NCBI GenBank assembly: GCA_028641055.1
Contig: CM054061.1
Coordinates: forward strand, 31,111,523 to 31,175,522
Direction of reading: 5' to 3'
DNA from: Alopecurus myosuroides
Lineage: Eukaryota > Streptophyta > Magnoliopsida > Poales > Poaceae
DNA: 64,000 nucleotides
Shown: positions 34,243 to 47,091 of the stretch, piece by piece
Layout of the letters: every line of letters starts with the position of its first letter
Position numbering within the stretch: position 1 is the stretch's first letter
The notes under the pieces: model-generated
What the model was told of the DNA's origin: nothing
The model's database searches: none
What the model saw: only the letters and a program-made list of their open reading frames with translations
Program-made: the position numbers and the translations under genes

Positions 34243-35791
34243 TTACTGCCCCACATGCAACATCTCGCCAACTGAGCACAATCATTTTTTTTTCTCCCAA
34301 TTGGGGCTGGACATGTCGTATGTAGGAACTAGAGGAGGCTGCTAAGCAAACTTTGACTATAATTTGATAGCCAGTTAATCTGAGGTGTCAGTCGTCGTGC
34401 CACCTCATCCTGTATTTAATTAGTTCGGTAAACGTTTGATAGTTTCCAGCGAAAGCTAGCAGATTTTGGTGAAATTAGGTGAGGTCAAAACTACAACACA
34501 AGGAACACGGCTTGTGAAGGTAGTTAGTTTTTATTTTGAAAATATGAGCAATTTTATATATGATTTAATTAATCCATAAAAGCAGTAGATAATTTATGAC
34601 TATAATAACGAATGTTAAACTAGGAGGAAATTCCGAGAACGCCATCAAACGATTACCGTGTTTCAAAAATACCATCAAATTAGTTGTCGTTATAAGAATG
34701 CCATCAAAAGAGTGGCATCGTTCCAAGAATATCACTTCTGTTAGTTGAGAGTAAAGTCTCATGTCGAAAAACTATTAAGCCCTTGTTTTATATTAGTCCA
34801 TCAAACGAACCGCGTTTCAAGCTAGTTGTGTGAATTAACAGACATGGTGAAAATAAAATTCTAAATAAATAGCTTGAAGAGTTTTCTACTTTGGAGCCCC
34901 GCTTGGATTAGTTTCCCTCACTGGTGCTCAATAGGTTTAGTTTTTCTCATTGTTGTCCCACTTTGCTCCACAAAACTGCCCAAAATTGCCGAACGGCGTG
35001 TTTCCCGTCTGGTCAAGGTCAATTAGTGAAATTTAGTTGAATTAGGGCGGGTGGGACCGAATAAGCTCATTCGTTGACCCCTCCCCCCCCCCCCCCCCCT
35101 GAGTCGCACGTGGTGTGATGTTTACTCGTACCTCGGTTTACGATGCGTACGACTAGTATATAAATCCACATATGCCCTACTAGTGTAAAATTGCATGTAG
35201 CTATATTGGGCTACCCGGCTGAGTCCTCTGCGTGCAATGTTAATTTATTGGTTTTGTTTTAAACATGGACACTTTTAATATTAAATGCACGTGCATTAAT
35301 TTAATCCGGCGATTTAATTTGCACGTCTAATTCACATAATTTGGACTCCTAACTAATTATTTGACTAATAAAATTGGTGACGGAGGAGAAACCTCCTACG
35401 GGACTGAAACTCCTCTCTGCCCTATTCTTATTAGACTTGCGTAACTAATCTACTGTGATACTATTGGCCCCACATAACAGTGAAAGCAAAGTGGAAATGC
35501 TTTCTATCTCTACTTTTATGGTTTTGTTTCAGGGAGAAAAAACACATCATCTTGTGCTGAAACTAGAAATGCTTTTAGCCACTGAGCCGCAGTATCTTCT
35601 CCCCAGCTGCTTGACCGGTCCTATCTTGGCCAACTAGCCTGGATTGGATTCTGCTCTTCCCTGTGGCCATCACTGCATCATCGGCTGAGAAATTGAAAAT
35701 TTATGGCTGGATGCCAAATCTTGAGCCCAAAAGCTTGAGGATCCGGATTTCGCCGGCCAAGTTGCCGAAGGAGATGGGTATTCACATGGTC
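34243..35791. other. Intergenic (copy of 15795-17343)
   Basis: Same degenerate NGCCATCAAA repeats, poly-C run (35075-35098) and tract (35533-35753) resembling the SPB1 3' flank. No gene seen. Confidence 0.5.
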
Positions 35792-37010
35792 CACAAACAG
35801 TGCCCGTCTTCCTTTCTTTACCTGCCGAAACAGGCCCAAGCCCCGCTATATTAATATAGCAAACTAACGGATACAACCAACGCCACGGCACGGAAATTGC
35901 TGGGGCAGCAGCAAACACACGAGCCCAAAAGAAGAAAAGAAGAAAGAAAATGGAGACACCGGCGGATTGACTAAAGGGGGTAACCCAACACCGTTGCGCC
36001 CTCCGAGGAAGTACCACCACGCTTCTAGCACCGGATCGCCAAGTACCAAACAACATCTTCAAGAAGGAAACGACTGCTGCCCGGACCAGCGGACTGGACC
36101 TAGGGTTTCCCCCGGTACGCGGGGAGAGTGGACGACGGGTAGCCACGACGCCCTTTAGGAAGGGAAGATGCCACCTGAAGGCGGCACCGCGTCGGTGTCG
36201 GGCGAGCCGACAAGGATTTCTCCCGAAAAACCATGTCCACACCCCCGAGCGAAACTTAACTTAGGAGCCCCTCAAGGACGATGCCTCGAAACCACCAAAC
36301 ACGTCGCCCACCAACATGCGCCACCACAGTCACAAGGCTACCACCGTCGTCGCACTGAAGCAGTCGCCACGAGGTCTGCACGACAGAGGGGAGAGTAGTT
36401 CGACTTGGAACAGCAGAATCGCGGCCGAGCCGGAGAGGGGACCGCCGAAAGCGGTAGCCGACCGGACACGGCAACAGGCACACCAGTCCCCGTCAGGTCC
36501 GGCCACCTGCGAGTCCAAACAGGGTCTGGATGGGCCCTGCTTGGGCCCGTAAAGCCCGCCGACATGCTGCAACAAGGTCAGCCACCGTCGGCGTCGCGCC
36601 GTGGCCGAACACCTCCTTTTCTAAACGGGGCACCCACGGGGCCATCCGCCTGCCCCAACCCAGATCAGGCCCGAGGGCCCAGATCTGGGCCTGTGGGCTG
36701 CTGACGCCACACCGCCGATCCCCGCCGCACCTGCCAGGCTATGCCGCCCCACAGCCTCAGCAGGTCACCGCCGCACCGCCACCGCCCGGCCAAGGCCGAG
36801 CCGCCACCGCCCTAGGAGCACCGGCGCCTATAGGGAGAAGCCCCGACCCCGCCACCATCTGTGCGGGGAAAGGCAAACCGCCGCCGCCAGTGCCACCCGG
36901 GGCTAGCCCGGAGGACCCTGCCGACGGCGGCGACCGGAGAAGGGGGGAGGCCCGGCTGAGGGAGGAGGTGGGGGCGCTCCGTCGCCTCGGGGGGCGACGA
37001 GAGCGCAGGG
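35792..37010 (-). mobile_element. GC-rich LINE-like remnant, duplicated copy
   Basis: Copy of 17344-18562; same tentative classification. Confidence 0.4.
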
Positions 37011-37837
37011 TTTTTTTTCGGTATTTATCTGAGCACAAAGCACACTCGGTTTTTTCGATATACGCGCGTGGTTGTAGATGTGACCATGTTAAAGAAACTT
37101 GTGTGTTTCAAAAATATATTATGAAAATGCCTTTAGCTCCCAAGACCGTGGCCAAAGCTCTCTATTTCTCTCTCAACAAAATAGAGTAGACCCCTAGTCT
37201 CTCATACACGGAATTCTCTCCAAGGACAAGCGCTACAACCATCGCTAGAGCGACCACGTTTAGCTTGAGCAAAGGCCAACAATTAATCAAACCCACTCTG
37301 CAATAAGTTCTAGAGTAATCCACATCATCATTATAGCAAAAAAAAATACGTGTACGATGAAATGCTAATTCGTGTGGAATGACAAAGTGTTCACGAGAGT
37401 TCTATGATGCATGCGAGCCTTGCACTTGGATAAACTTAAAATCGAGAAAATGTGAATGTGTGGGATACAATAGTTGCAGAATAACCTTTCAGTTTTCAGA
37501 ACGTGGTTATAGCTTGTAGTCATGTGCATTGTAGGTATATTAGTCGCTATAGTACCATCATTGCCGGATCAATCTGAGGTAGTGCTATTTGATAATCCGA
37601 AGTGCCTGAAGAAAGCCCGTAATAAGAGGGAAGTCCACTAGCATCTTCCATGCGATTCCACTTTCTAGATGCCAAAGTAAACAAATTCTGATGCACCAGC
37701 AATCACGTAGCTACTGCAATTTGAACATGGTTTTTTGCTGACTAATTTTTTTATCGATCAGTGGAATACAAATGCAAATTTGAACCCAGTCTAGAAAAAT
37801 CAAGTCCATATGATTTTTCAATACAAAAGCAAGCAAC
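37011..37837. other. No gene recognised (copy of 18563-19389)
   Basis: Nothing beyond what was seen in unit 1. Confidence 0.4.
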
Positions 37838-38614
37838 CAGGGCCGGCCCTGAGATTTTAGGGGCCCAGGGCAAAACTGAAATTTAAGGCCCCTTAGTATA
37901 AAAAGAGAGCGAACAAGAAAAAAATGAGACACCGAATTTTACTCGAGTTTTTGGGAGCCCAAGGTGAATCTACCATCTTTTAATCCTCTTTCCTTTTTTT
38001 TCCTTTTAGAAGCATCGGATTCAGCCTTCATAATAATACCGAAAATAAGAAAAATATGAATCAAAATTAGGGCATAAAATACCAAAAAATAAAAGAAGAT
38101 CAGATCACCGAAGCAATCATCAACGCACCTATGTCTAACGGCGCGGCTGACGGCTTTCTGTCTTAGATGAGCATAAAGATGGGTAGCGGGCTATAGTGGC
38201 AGACGGCAAACCAATCAGCGGGCAGCGGCGGCGTCCGTGACAGGCGGCAGCGGTAGGCCGGCGTGCTGTGTGCGGCGAGACAAGAGACAGAGACGAGAGC
38301 GATCATGTCATGCGTTAGGGCATCATGTGTGTCATGTGCGCGGGTACGCGAGACAAGAGACAGGCGTGGATGTGGAACTAAACAAATCTGAATAGCCACG
38401 ATCGATAATCCATCCATCCATGTATGTACCCTTAGTAGAAATGACCACTCAAACAGAAATAAACTCCAAGGACCACTCGACACATGCAGTCTACTGGTCA
38501 TGGAATTTTGTACAAGCACATACCATATATTGTATGCATATATCCGGAGGGGGCCCTCAAAATTTTCGGGCCCCGTGCGGCCGCCCCCGCGGACCCCTGC
38601 CAGGGCCGGCCCTG
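37838..38614. mobile_element. Non-autonomous hAT transposon, duplicated copy
   Basis: Copy of 19390-20166 with CAAGCAAC target duplications at 37830-37837 and 38615-38622. Confidence 0.88.
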
Positions 38615-38691
38615 CAAGCAACTAGCAATTAGATTCCCGTTGCTGGAGATGGTGCAGGGCTCGACGATCACACATCACACATACAGTACTA

Positions 38692-38814
38692 CTCCCTTCG
38701 TCTCAAATTAAGTGCCACAAATTTTGACAAAAGTGAATGTATCTAGACATAATTTAGTGTTAGATACGTCCACTTTTGTCAAACTTTGTGACATTAAATT
38801 TGAGACGGGGGGAG
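38692..38814. mobile_element. Stowaway MITE, duplicated copy
   Basis: Copy of 20244-20366, flanked by TA. Confidence 0.92.
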
Positions 38815-39110
38815 TAGTAGTTAGACGGACAGCTGGTTAGGCGGCAGTGTGCATGTGGAACCTGCAGGCAATTAACAGGAGATTCCGGGTGATCTAGCCG
38901 ATGCCCATGTGATCACGTAGTGGCTATCGATGGTCACCTGTATACTATAGGGGGCCTTGTCAGGCGCAAACAATCTATATGTAGGTGCAGACGACAGCTC
39001 AACACTGATGCAAACGAAGTTCAGCAAAGAGTAGATCTTGGTCAGTAGTCCACCACATTCATCCATTCATATCTCCATCGGCGGTAGCTAGCGCCTAGCG
39101 CGCGAGGAGC

Positions 39111-39473
39111 ATGTCCACCGTCCATGTGTATCTCGGCGTCCTCATCCTCCTAGTCGCCGGTGCCGGCAACGCCAACGGAAGCGGAGACTGCTCCTACGTG
39201 GTTAAGGCCAAACTCCAACTGGCGGCCGTAGATGACGGTAATATCCAATTCGTCACGTCTGCCAAGAACAGCAACAACGAGTTCTTCACCATCTGGCAGC
39301 AATCCGGCATTGTCGCCGGCGTGGACTTGTGTCCGGGCCCCTTGTGTCCAGGCACCTTGTGTCCGGGCCCCTTGTGTCCAGGCAGCTGTCCGGGCCCCTT
39401 GTGTCCAATCCACATTGATCAGTTCCAGTTCGTCGTGACCGACTCCGACAAAGATTGCATAGAGCCTTGTTAA
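39111..39473 (+). CDS. Small secreted protein with Cys-Pro-Gly repeat, copy 2
   Basis: Same 120-residue product as 20663-21025: signal peptide, polar segment, LCPGP/LCPGT repeat and DKDCIEPC end. The 15-base repeat array (39326-39406) has the same number and order of units in both copies. Short tandem arrays change quickly, so this supports a very recent duplication. Function unknown; secretion is inferred from the N-terminus. Confidence 0.55.
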   Translation: MSTVHVYLGVLILLVAGAGNANGSGDCSYVVKAKLQLAAVDDGNIQFVTSAKNSNNEFFTIWQQSGIVAGVDLCPGPLCPGTLCPGPLCPGSCPGPLCPIHIDQFQFVVTDSDKDCIEPC

Positions 39474-39759
39474 TTGCCTCCGCGCGTGGGTGTTTTCTTC
39501 CTCATTTTACTTATATTGTTTCGTTTTCTTCGTTTCAAGTCGAGTGCGAAATCGAGTTCCTATCATTTTGTACATCGTGTACTCCTGAAAACCGATTGGG
39601 TAGATAAACACCAGTTGGTAACCGTACGCGTTCTAGAACGTATTGAGGCACTTTCAGACCATGTCCCCGTCCTTTAGTCTACTGGAACATTGAGACCTTC
39701 CGTTCATACTCAAAATTCGAATTGGGGTGGTTGTTGCATGACGGTTTTGATAACCTAGT

Positions 39760-40041
39760 TTAAAAAGTTTGGTCTAAACCGGTGATGGGTAATACCGTGC
39801 TTCTAGCTATGTCGCCTACCACCTCGCCCCTGGCACGTGGCGTCGCGGTGGCGCTGCTTTCATCTTCTTCGGCCCCCCTAAGCCGCTTCAGAAATCGACG
39901 GTACTCACGGTATGCGACTTCCGTTGTCGTCCTCGCCGCCTGCATCTCCACCCAGCGCAGGTAGTCGGGTTCCATCTCCTCCCCGGTCTGCGCCCTAGCA
40001 GCAAACGCCGAGAGGAAGGCAAGGCTCGGGATTGGCGCCAT
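39760..40041 (-). CDS. 93-codon hypothetical frame, copy 2
   Basis: Copy of 21312-21593, here abutting the complete giant LTR element. The start codon (CAT at 40039-40041) lies in the target duplication CATCG (40039-40043). Upstream DNA of the original locus resumes at 54071, 14 kb away. No family recognised. Confidence 0.35.
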   Translation of the reverse strand: MAPIPSLAFLSAFAARAQTGEEMEPDYLRWVEMQAARTTTEVAYREYRRFLKRLRGAEEDESSATATPRARGEVVGDIARSTVLPITGLDQTF

Positions 40042-40043
40042 CG

Positions 40044-43000
40044 TGTGGGGACCCCAGACTAGCAGTCCGAGACCTCCAGTATGCATACATTCACGATCCC
40101 ATGATCAGTTAGTCGTGAACAACATACTCGAGTTGGCATTGCAGATTACAACATCCACTACACGAATACACGGCTTACACAACTGGTCACTTGACTCAGT
40201 TGAAAACAACTGCCACGCAGGGCAGGAACACACACTTAAAAACAGCGGAAGATTGCAGAACACACTCGTGGTAAACCCAAGTCACGCCTTGACCACCTAC
40301 AGGCTACTGACTCGGAGACGTTCCTAGTTCGCAAAGCCGTCAGCGACACCATCTTCTTCAGGTTCTCCGGGATTCTGCTCAAAGTCTGGCTAAGACAATA
40401 GCCAGGGACGAAACCATACATGAGTACGTTTGAATGTACTCCTGCAAGTCACCCTAAATGAAAGCTAAACATGCAAGTATGCAGATATAAAGGTGGTAGG
40501 AAGGCTTTAATTAGCGCTCAACTAGCCATGATGAATTTAAGATTCATCACAGTTGCACAAGTTTTATTCTCCTTTGTTGGAGAAGATACTTCAAAATATA
40601 TTTTATTTCTCTTGTAGATAAAGCATGTCCACAAGGTTTTGATAAAACATTCTTGATAAATAAAACATTTCTCTGTGCAAAACTTCTTGGAAAAACACAT
40701 CTTTAAGGTCATCATTTATCAGGTACCTCAAAGGTACAATCATTCCCTTTCAACGTACCTCCCAGGTACAAGTTCCAAAACACCTTTCCAGCTTTTTGAA
40801 AAAACATTGACACAATGCTAGCTACATGGCCATTCAACTGTCCATATCCGAGGACGCGGCTATTCTGAATAGTTTTACTCTGCAGAGGTGTACACATCCA
40901 CAAGATCCAGTACATCCGCCGTGAACAACCACGGTCTGTCCGAGACAGTATGCAAACATCGGATAACTGGTCCTAACCATCCACTATGTCAGTGCTAGTA
41001 AATGACTACCTCTTCAATTGGGTTTGTTCTCCCCGGCACCGAGTGAGTCAGCCGTATCGATCCGGTTTCCCCTGACAACACACCGCCATGGCAGGAGACC
41101 CAATTGCTGCAACCGGTAGTGAACTTAATCCCACACTGTGAATGTCCCATTCTCCCTCATGGCGACAATTCGGTTCGGGGGACTCTAACCCCTATAGCAC
41201 TTTGAGGTAGACACGGACTAACACCGACAAGCAATTAGCTAGACCCCGTTCCCATATTGGGGTAATGTGGCAGCACGGCTTGGTTGTCCGGCGAAGACTA
41301 GGTTATGTGTCTTTTTTGGAAACAAGTCGAAAACATTTCCTTCTTCACAAACCTCCCTCGGACAAGGTCCCACCTTTCCTCGGGGTTTTTCCAAGTCCTT
41401 TGCTTTCCAAAAACATCAAGTTAAAATGTCCACTAGGGGACTTAAGTTGATTAAGTAATGATAATAAAATATCTAAAGGGCTTGGTAACACCAAGATTAT
41501 ATAGTGGATATAGCATATTAGATACATAAAATGGATAGTGGTATATTCCACTTAAAAGAATAGTTTTTGAATCAAACTTTTGTAAAACTTCAGAAGTAAA
41601 ACATGCATGATAGATAATGATAAGTAAAACAACAGCAAGCATTTAGAATGGCTTGCCTTGGCACTGGTCTTGGTCTTGCTCTTGAAATAAACAAGAGTTG
41701 CAATAAAAACCTCTCCGGGAAATAATACCGTCTTCGTTATCTAACGTTGTAAACATAAAAAGGAAAACACCCAATCAGAACCAAACAAAGGCAAGCACTT
41801 GATAAAATGTAAACATAAAGCAAGCATTTCATCAAACAAGTACACTCACAAACAAAAATACTACGGTGCATACCAACAAGCAAAACATGCACAGACAACA
41901 CACATGAATGGCACTAGAATTAATGTTATGGTTCCTCAACCAAAATGGCATGAGTCCAGTGGGTGTGCCACTCTCATATCATGCTCAAATAAGGTTAAAT
42001 GACTCTCTGGTCATTCAAGAGGATGAGCAAAATCACAAGAAAACAAGCTAGGGACACATACACATGCATAGGAAAACAATAACAAGCAATAATACAAGCC
42101 CAAAGTAACACATGCTTTCCTAAACATGGAGAACTAATATAACCAGTACCTAAGCAACCTAATAACATAGACAAAACCATACCAAAAATACCCTGGCATC
42201 ACCCAATGCATGAAAATACTCATGGAGCAAAACAACTATCAAAACTAGACATGAAAAAGGCTATTTAGACAAGCAAACATGCATATCCATAAGAGATCAT
42301 GAAACATGATTTATTCTAACATGATGGATATGTAAGATGGCATCCAAATAACAGAGAAAACAACACCTAGACATGCTAGTAATAACAAAATAACAATCTA
42401 ATAAATGCCTCAAAAATTAAGCATCCAATAAAACTACTATGGCAGAAATCACCTAAACTAGCATGGCATGCCAACATGATCTAGAACTTATTCAATCAAG
42501 CAAGCAAGTATAACATGCAAAAATAACAGTAGCTATGCTATGGATAAAAATACTAAAACATTTATGAAAGTCATCATACTCATAAGAAGAAATGCTAGAT
42601 TTAACCTAATATAACAAGGAAAACAACCCTATGGAAAAATACTACAACAACATGCTTTTCACACACATTTTCCTAACATGATAATGACACACTAAAAACA
42701 CCAATAAAACATGTACTAATACCCTACACATGCTAGGAATCAATTTTATAGCAAAATAATATAACACACAATTTAAATAAGGGCATAGCAATAAAATGCA
42801 GAAAAGAGCTAAACACTAAATATTGCACCAATCCTATTCTGTAACTCCTAACATCATGAAAAACTAGTATGAGGTGCTCCTAGTCACTAGCAAACCAACA
42901 CAATTGGATTCACATCAAAATTCATCACCAATAAAATTAAACAATTCACAGAAGTGCTCTCTGGCCTAAAAACTAACATGCATTTCATTTTCAAACAACA

Positions 43001-46000
43001 AATCAAGTCAACACAAGGCCAACTGCAACAGATAGATATTATCAAGGGCTACTCAGAACAGTTGAGTTTGCAAGCTTTGGATACTTAAAACTCAAGTTAT
43101 TAAATAAATGGTGTTAATGAGTCTCTCTGCCATTTATTTTATTTCTCCTAAAATATACCACAAAATGCATATCTGCAACTTGGAGATGGTTAGGAATTAG
43201 TATATATACAACTGTGATTTTTAGTTTGGCAATATTTGGTCATTTACATTTTCATTTCGAATTAAAGTAAAGTATCAGATCTGGATCTGCAGAAAAAAAA
43301 AAACAAGCAACCTGCAGAGAAGGAGTAGGCCGGATCTGCGCGCTGGGCCGGCCTGCTAGGCTCTCTCCCGCGCGGGAAGGATTTCAAACGAAGATCTGGG
43401 CCGCGGCTGGGTCAAGCCCAACAAGGATAAGCTGGCGAAGGGGTAAGCTTCCGTCCGATCCAGATCGAACGGCCGCGATGCGTCCACGCAGGAGGCCGTC
43501 GACGGTGACCAGAACCGACGACGGAGTCCTCTCCGGCCGCCGCTGCAGAGCCACGAGCTCGCCGCTGGGGTCTCCCGTGGTGTCCTGGAAACGCGGCTAG
43601 CACCAGGAGGATCAGGGAGGGGTCGCGGAAGAGATGCCCCCAACGAAAGTCTCACCCGAGGGCCCTAGCAGTGCTCCCGGCGTGAACTCGCGGAGGCGGA
43701 CCTAGGTCCATGTCGCGCCCGCACCTGCAAGGGTCAAAGTCCATGAATGAGAGGAGCATGAGGTCCACGGATATCCCAGGGACCAAAAGGAAGAGACTAG
43801 AGGAGCGGAGATGGCCTGATTTGGTGGCTCGACGGGGAGGCTGACCGCGGCGAGTGCACGCACGACGCCGGCGATATAGAGGGCTGAGGAGGGGGCTTTT
43901 GATGCAGGCATGAAATTAGGAAGGAGGTCGAGTGGTGTGGCACGGTGGACAGCAAGAGGATGGCTCGGGGATGCCTATCCGCAGAGCTTGATGCTCGGTG
44001 ACCATGGCGGACACGGGCTCGCTTGCTCGAGCGCAATGAAGGGCGGAGATAGGGTCATGGAGGTACACCGTCGTCAGGAGGTTCTCCAGGAGACAGGGAT
44101 TTGGAGGAGGAGGGTCGAGGTGAGCGGATTCGAGCTCGCTCTCAAGCCGTGCTCGCAGGTGTTCGACAGGGATCATATGGGTAAGCACAACGAGCTGGGG
44201 GCAGGGAAGTCACGGGCGAGTTTCTGGAGCACTCGTGAGCTTAGAAGACAAGGTTTTAGGTCTTGGATCGACAGATGGCAGTGGTGCTCGGCCAGCATTG
44301 GCATGCAAGCTTGCCACCTTGTGCTATCCAAGGAGAAAGGGACAATGAGGCTCCAGGGTTGGTTCACATGTGAGTCCCCGTGACAAGGAGTACCAGGAAG
44401 CAAGGGGACAGAAAATGGAGTGAGAGAAGTTCAAGAAAAATGAGTTTTTCACTTAGACCAGAAGGTGTTTGTGCTGGATTTCTTCAAAATCTTGAGTATA
44501 ACACATGTAATAAAACATGTCTATAATGTAGAGTATCAAAAATGGAGTCTAGGGGTGGTGGTCTCAAAGTTTTCTAAAAACATTTCTTTCACAAAATTTT
44601 GGAAATTCAAAAATGGCAGAAACTGTTTTTAAATGTTTTCTCCAAAATTTTCAAAACAACTTGAAAATGTTTTTCTATAAATAAGTCCCACATGACCATA
44701 GTCATGTTGGGTAATTTTTCCAAGATTTTAGGAAATACTTTTCTTCACAAAATATTTTAAAATCCATTTCTGTCCTTTTGGAAAATGGAAAATAATAAAT
44801 AGTAAAATGCTTTTAAAACAAATATTTTTGATTTGGGATGATAGAGTACATAATATAGGTCTCAAAAGTGATTTTTAATAAACAACTCTTTTGAAAATAT
44901 TTGAGGCACCAAGTGGAAAGATGGTGAAAACAGGAGTTTATTTAGTAGTTTAAAAACCATGAGGGATAAATAATCAAATGGTCTTTGGAAAATAAATGGA
45001 CCATATGGAGGTGATTTATAGGTCATGAATATGACAAGGGTAGGTTCATTGGGCCTGAAAACAATAAGGAGGGATTTGGAGTAACATGGACAAAGTGCTT
45101 CATAAAAAGGTGATATGATCAATATTTAGGGATGCCTTCAATAGGACTTTGATAGATGATACCAAAGGGTTTCAATATCCAAGATAAAACCATGGATAGA
45201 TGGAGTAGATGTTAAAAATGGTATACATGATGGTACATTGATGAATAGAGCAACATTTGACATAAAGGCATGTCTCCAAGGTTGGAAGTTTTTAAGAAAA
45301 CATAGAATGAGATGGACATAAGATGGAATATGATATAGATGCTTGATCTTGCTATTAATAGGTTTTAAATATATTTAAAACAGCACACACTTATCAACAA
45401 ACAGAAATAAATACTTGAAGCAAACACAAGATAACACCACACAACAAGCAGATAACATAACAAGACACACAGGATCACTCAAACAACTGAGTTCATCAAA
45501 CTAGTTTCCAGGTGTTTCTCTCAAGTGTTTATTTTAGGTAGTGATCAAGACATACCATGACAAGATGATTTTATAAAGAGGTTCAGCTCAAAAGTTGTTA
45601 TTTCCAAAAGAATATATTTGAGGTTAAACACAGGGGTAACATAGTCCCCTTTTATTGTTTTTGCAAAAGAAGGAAGTGATAAAGAGTTTTTGAAATACTT
45701 GCAAAAACATATTGGTTGAAAACAGGTTGGAGATGATTAGCTCCAAAATACTTTTCATATAGTTTTGGAAATTATCTTTTGTTTTTCTCAAAACTTGTTC
45801 TTTGGGTTTCCTTTGAACTCAAAATATTTTCAGAAAGGTTTTTGCCCAAAACAGTGTGATGGATGAAGATGATAAGATTGCTTGTCATGAATTGATCACA
45901 AGGTTTGTGTTTGAAGAAAGTTATGATCATTGTTTTTAATGTTAGTTGTTAACAAACTCAAACAACTACACAATCAATTAGCAAATAGAAAAGAAACACA

Positions 46001-46096
46001 AGCACTAGTCAAACATATTAAAAAGTTTTTGTTGGCCCTGATTTTTGGGTTCTAGAAAACAAGTTTTTCATGTCTTCCAAAAATTGGGTTGTTACA
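40044..46096 (-). repeat. 3' LTR of the LARD-like element (6,053 bp)
   Basis: Left copy, the 3' LTR in element orientation. It has a GC-rich core (about 43320-44400), a CA-rich plus-strand segment of about 1.5 kb (41770-43000) with CATGC/AACAA-rich low complexity, and an AT-rich end. Open frames in the GC-rich core, such as 43910-44383, have no domain. Confidence 0.93.
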
Positions 46097-46112
46097 GCTC
46101 TTCCCCCCTTAA
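46097..46112 (-). promoter_or_regulatory. Polypurine tract of the LARD-like element
   Basis: The minus strand reads TAAGGGGGGAAGAGC directly before the 3' LTR. Correct place and composition for plus-strand priming. Confidence 0.85.
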
Positions 46113-46680
46113 AATGAATCTCGTCCCCGAGATTCGTAAGGGAAAACAAGGAAGAGGGTTTTCTTAACAAACAACAAAAACAAAACTCTTTTAACTAAAT
46201 TTTTAAGAAAACCCAAGTTTGCTTCAACCCTGAAGATAAGACTGGATACTCACCAAGGGGGTCACAGAGACCTAGTTGTGTAGGGTAGAGGCTACAAACA
46301 ACTAGTGATCTTGGCAAGATTTTTCTCACGATTAGAAAGAGAGTTAGAAGCTTGGTACACCCGGAGTTCTCTGGGGTCATACACTGACGTGTGGGACCAG
46401 GCCCACCTGGCAGTCGATGCCCTTCTCTCTTTCACTTCTTCTTCTTGCCTGGCCTTCTCTCCTGGTGCACACACCCCTGGCATCAGGGCGTCCCGCCCAC
46501 TTTGAGCCCAGGGTGGGCTGACACCTCGCCATGAGACTGTTGTGAGTGAGACATGTCGATTCTTTGACCACTTGGTGGAGGGGCGCGCTGGTGATTTCGC
46601 GCCATTTGCGAGTACTGCAGCTGGATTCTTCGGCTTTTCCCGCGTAGTGCTGGATGAAGGGGAGGGCTCTGCTCTTGCTG
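46113..46680. other. LARD internal domain, polypurine-side part
   Basis: No Gag/Pol similarity. It includes CTCGTCCCCGAGATTCG-type sequence next to the LTR and, on the plus strand, GC-moderate DNA that could act as the upstream region of the antisense frame at 46723. The 203-residue minus frame (46377-46988) overlaps here but has no recognisable domain. Confidence 0.45.
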
Positions 46681-46689
46681 CTATAAAAA
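46681..46689 (+). promoter_or_regulatory. TATA box upstream of the antisense frame in the LARD core
   Basis: CTATAAAAATGG on the plus strand, 41 bases before the ATG at 46723. It is on the strand opposite to the element's own transcription. Motif and spacing fit a plant core promoter with a very short leader. Confidence 0.5.
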
Positions 46690-46722
46690 TGGTAGCCGAG
46701 GTTCTCTAAATCACACCACACG

Positions 46723-47091
46723 ATGAGCTTCATTTCCCAGTTAATCAATGACTTCTTCAGGGAGTATGTCTCCGTGCTGGAGCGAGCAAATTTCTTGGAG
46801 CACGTGCTTATCGTGCTACTCTTCAGTGTTTGCCTGGTGGGATCAGTCACGGTGATCCTGTTAGCCATGATCTTTGCAGCCTGGGACATCCATGACTGGT
46901 GGTCTGCCGTCAGGAGTGATACCGCGATGGAAGAAGGACGAGCAGTGGCGCCGGTGGCTGCGGTTGTGGAGGTCCAAGCTGGCGGCACAAGACCAGGAAG
47001 ACTAGAGGGGCTTCGCCGTCGCCTGACTTGGTGTTCAGCGTCAGGTGAGACTGGCTCACCTTCAGACCGGGTTCCAGCCAGCGAGGGCTAG
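46723..47091 (+). CDS. Antisense small membrane-protein frame inside the LARD-like element
   Basis: 122 residues, opposite in strand to the retrotransposon. Residues 1-25 are amphipathic (SFISQLINDFFREYVSVLER). Residues 27-53 form one strong membrane segment (VLIVLLFSVCLVGSVTVILL core). The sequence then has WDIHDWWSAV and a hydrophilic, Gly/Arg/Ala-rich C-terminal tail. A TATA box lies 41 bases upstream, and AT-rich sequence after the stop could serve as a 3' UTR. Antisense additional ORFs, some with membrane segments, are known in certain plant Gypsy elements (Tat/Ogre group). Here the host is an element with no gag or pol. Translation is not shown; a fortuitous frame or a captured host gene are the alternatives. 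Confidence 0.45.
   Translation: MSFISQLINDFFREYVSVLERANFLEHVLIVLLFSVCLVGSVTVILLAMIFAAWDIHDWWSAVRSDTAMEEGRAVAPVAAVVEVQAGGTRPGRLEGLRRRLTWCSASGETGSPSDRVPASEG

Larger units (their letters stand above)
22873..41281 (+). repeat. 18,409-bp tandem duplication, unit 2
   Basis: Second, directly oriented copy of 4425-22833. At 41281 the giant LTR continues uninterrupted to 46096, so unit 2 keeps the original right flank while unit 1 keeps the original left flank. All gene models and element boundaries from unit 1 recur at +18,448. Confidence 0.95.

Noticed and set aside
4425..41281. Treating the 18.4-kb repeat as a plain assembly artefact
   Set aside because: The junction carries 39 bases of patchwork filler absent from both flanks as a block; a collapse or overlap error would join existing sequence directly. 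Still needs read support.
43910..44383. 157-residue plus frame in the LTR as a gene
   Set aside because: It lies in a GC-rich LTR core with frames open on both strands and shows no domain.
46377..46988. 203-residue minus-strand frame in the LARD core as a sense gag
   Set aside because: No CCHC knuckle, Gag-like helix pattern or other domain. It overlaps the plus frame, which has a clear membrane segment and a TATA box.
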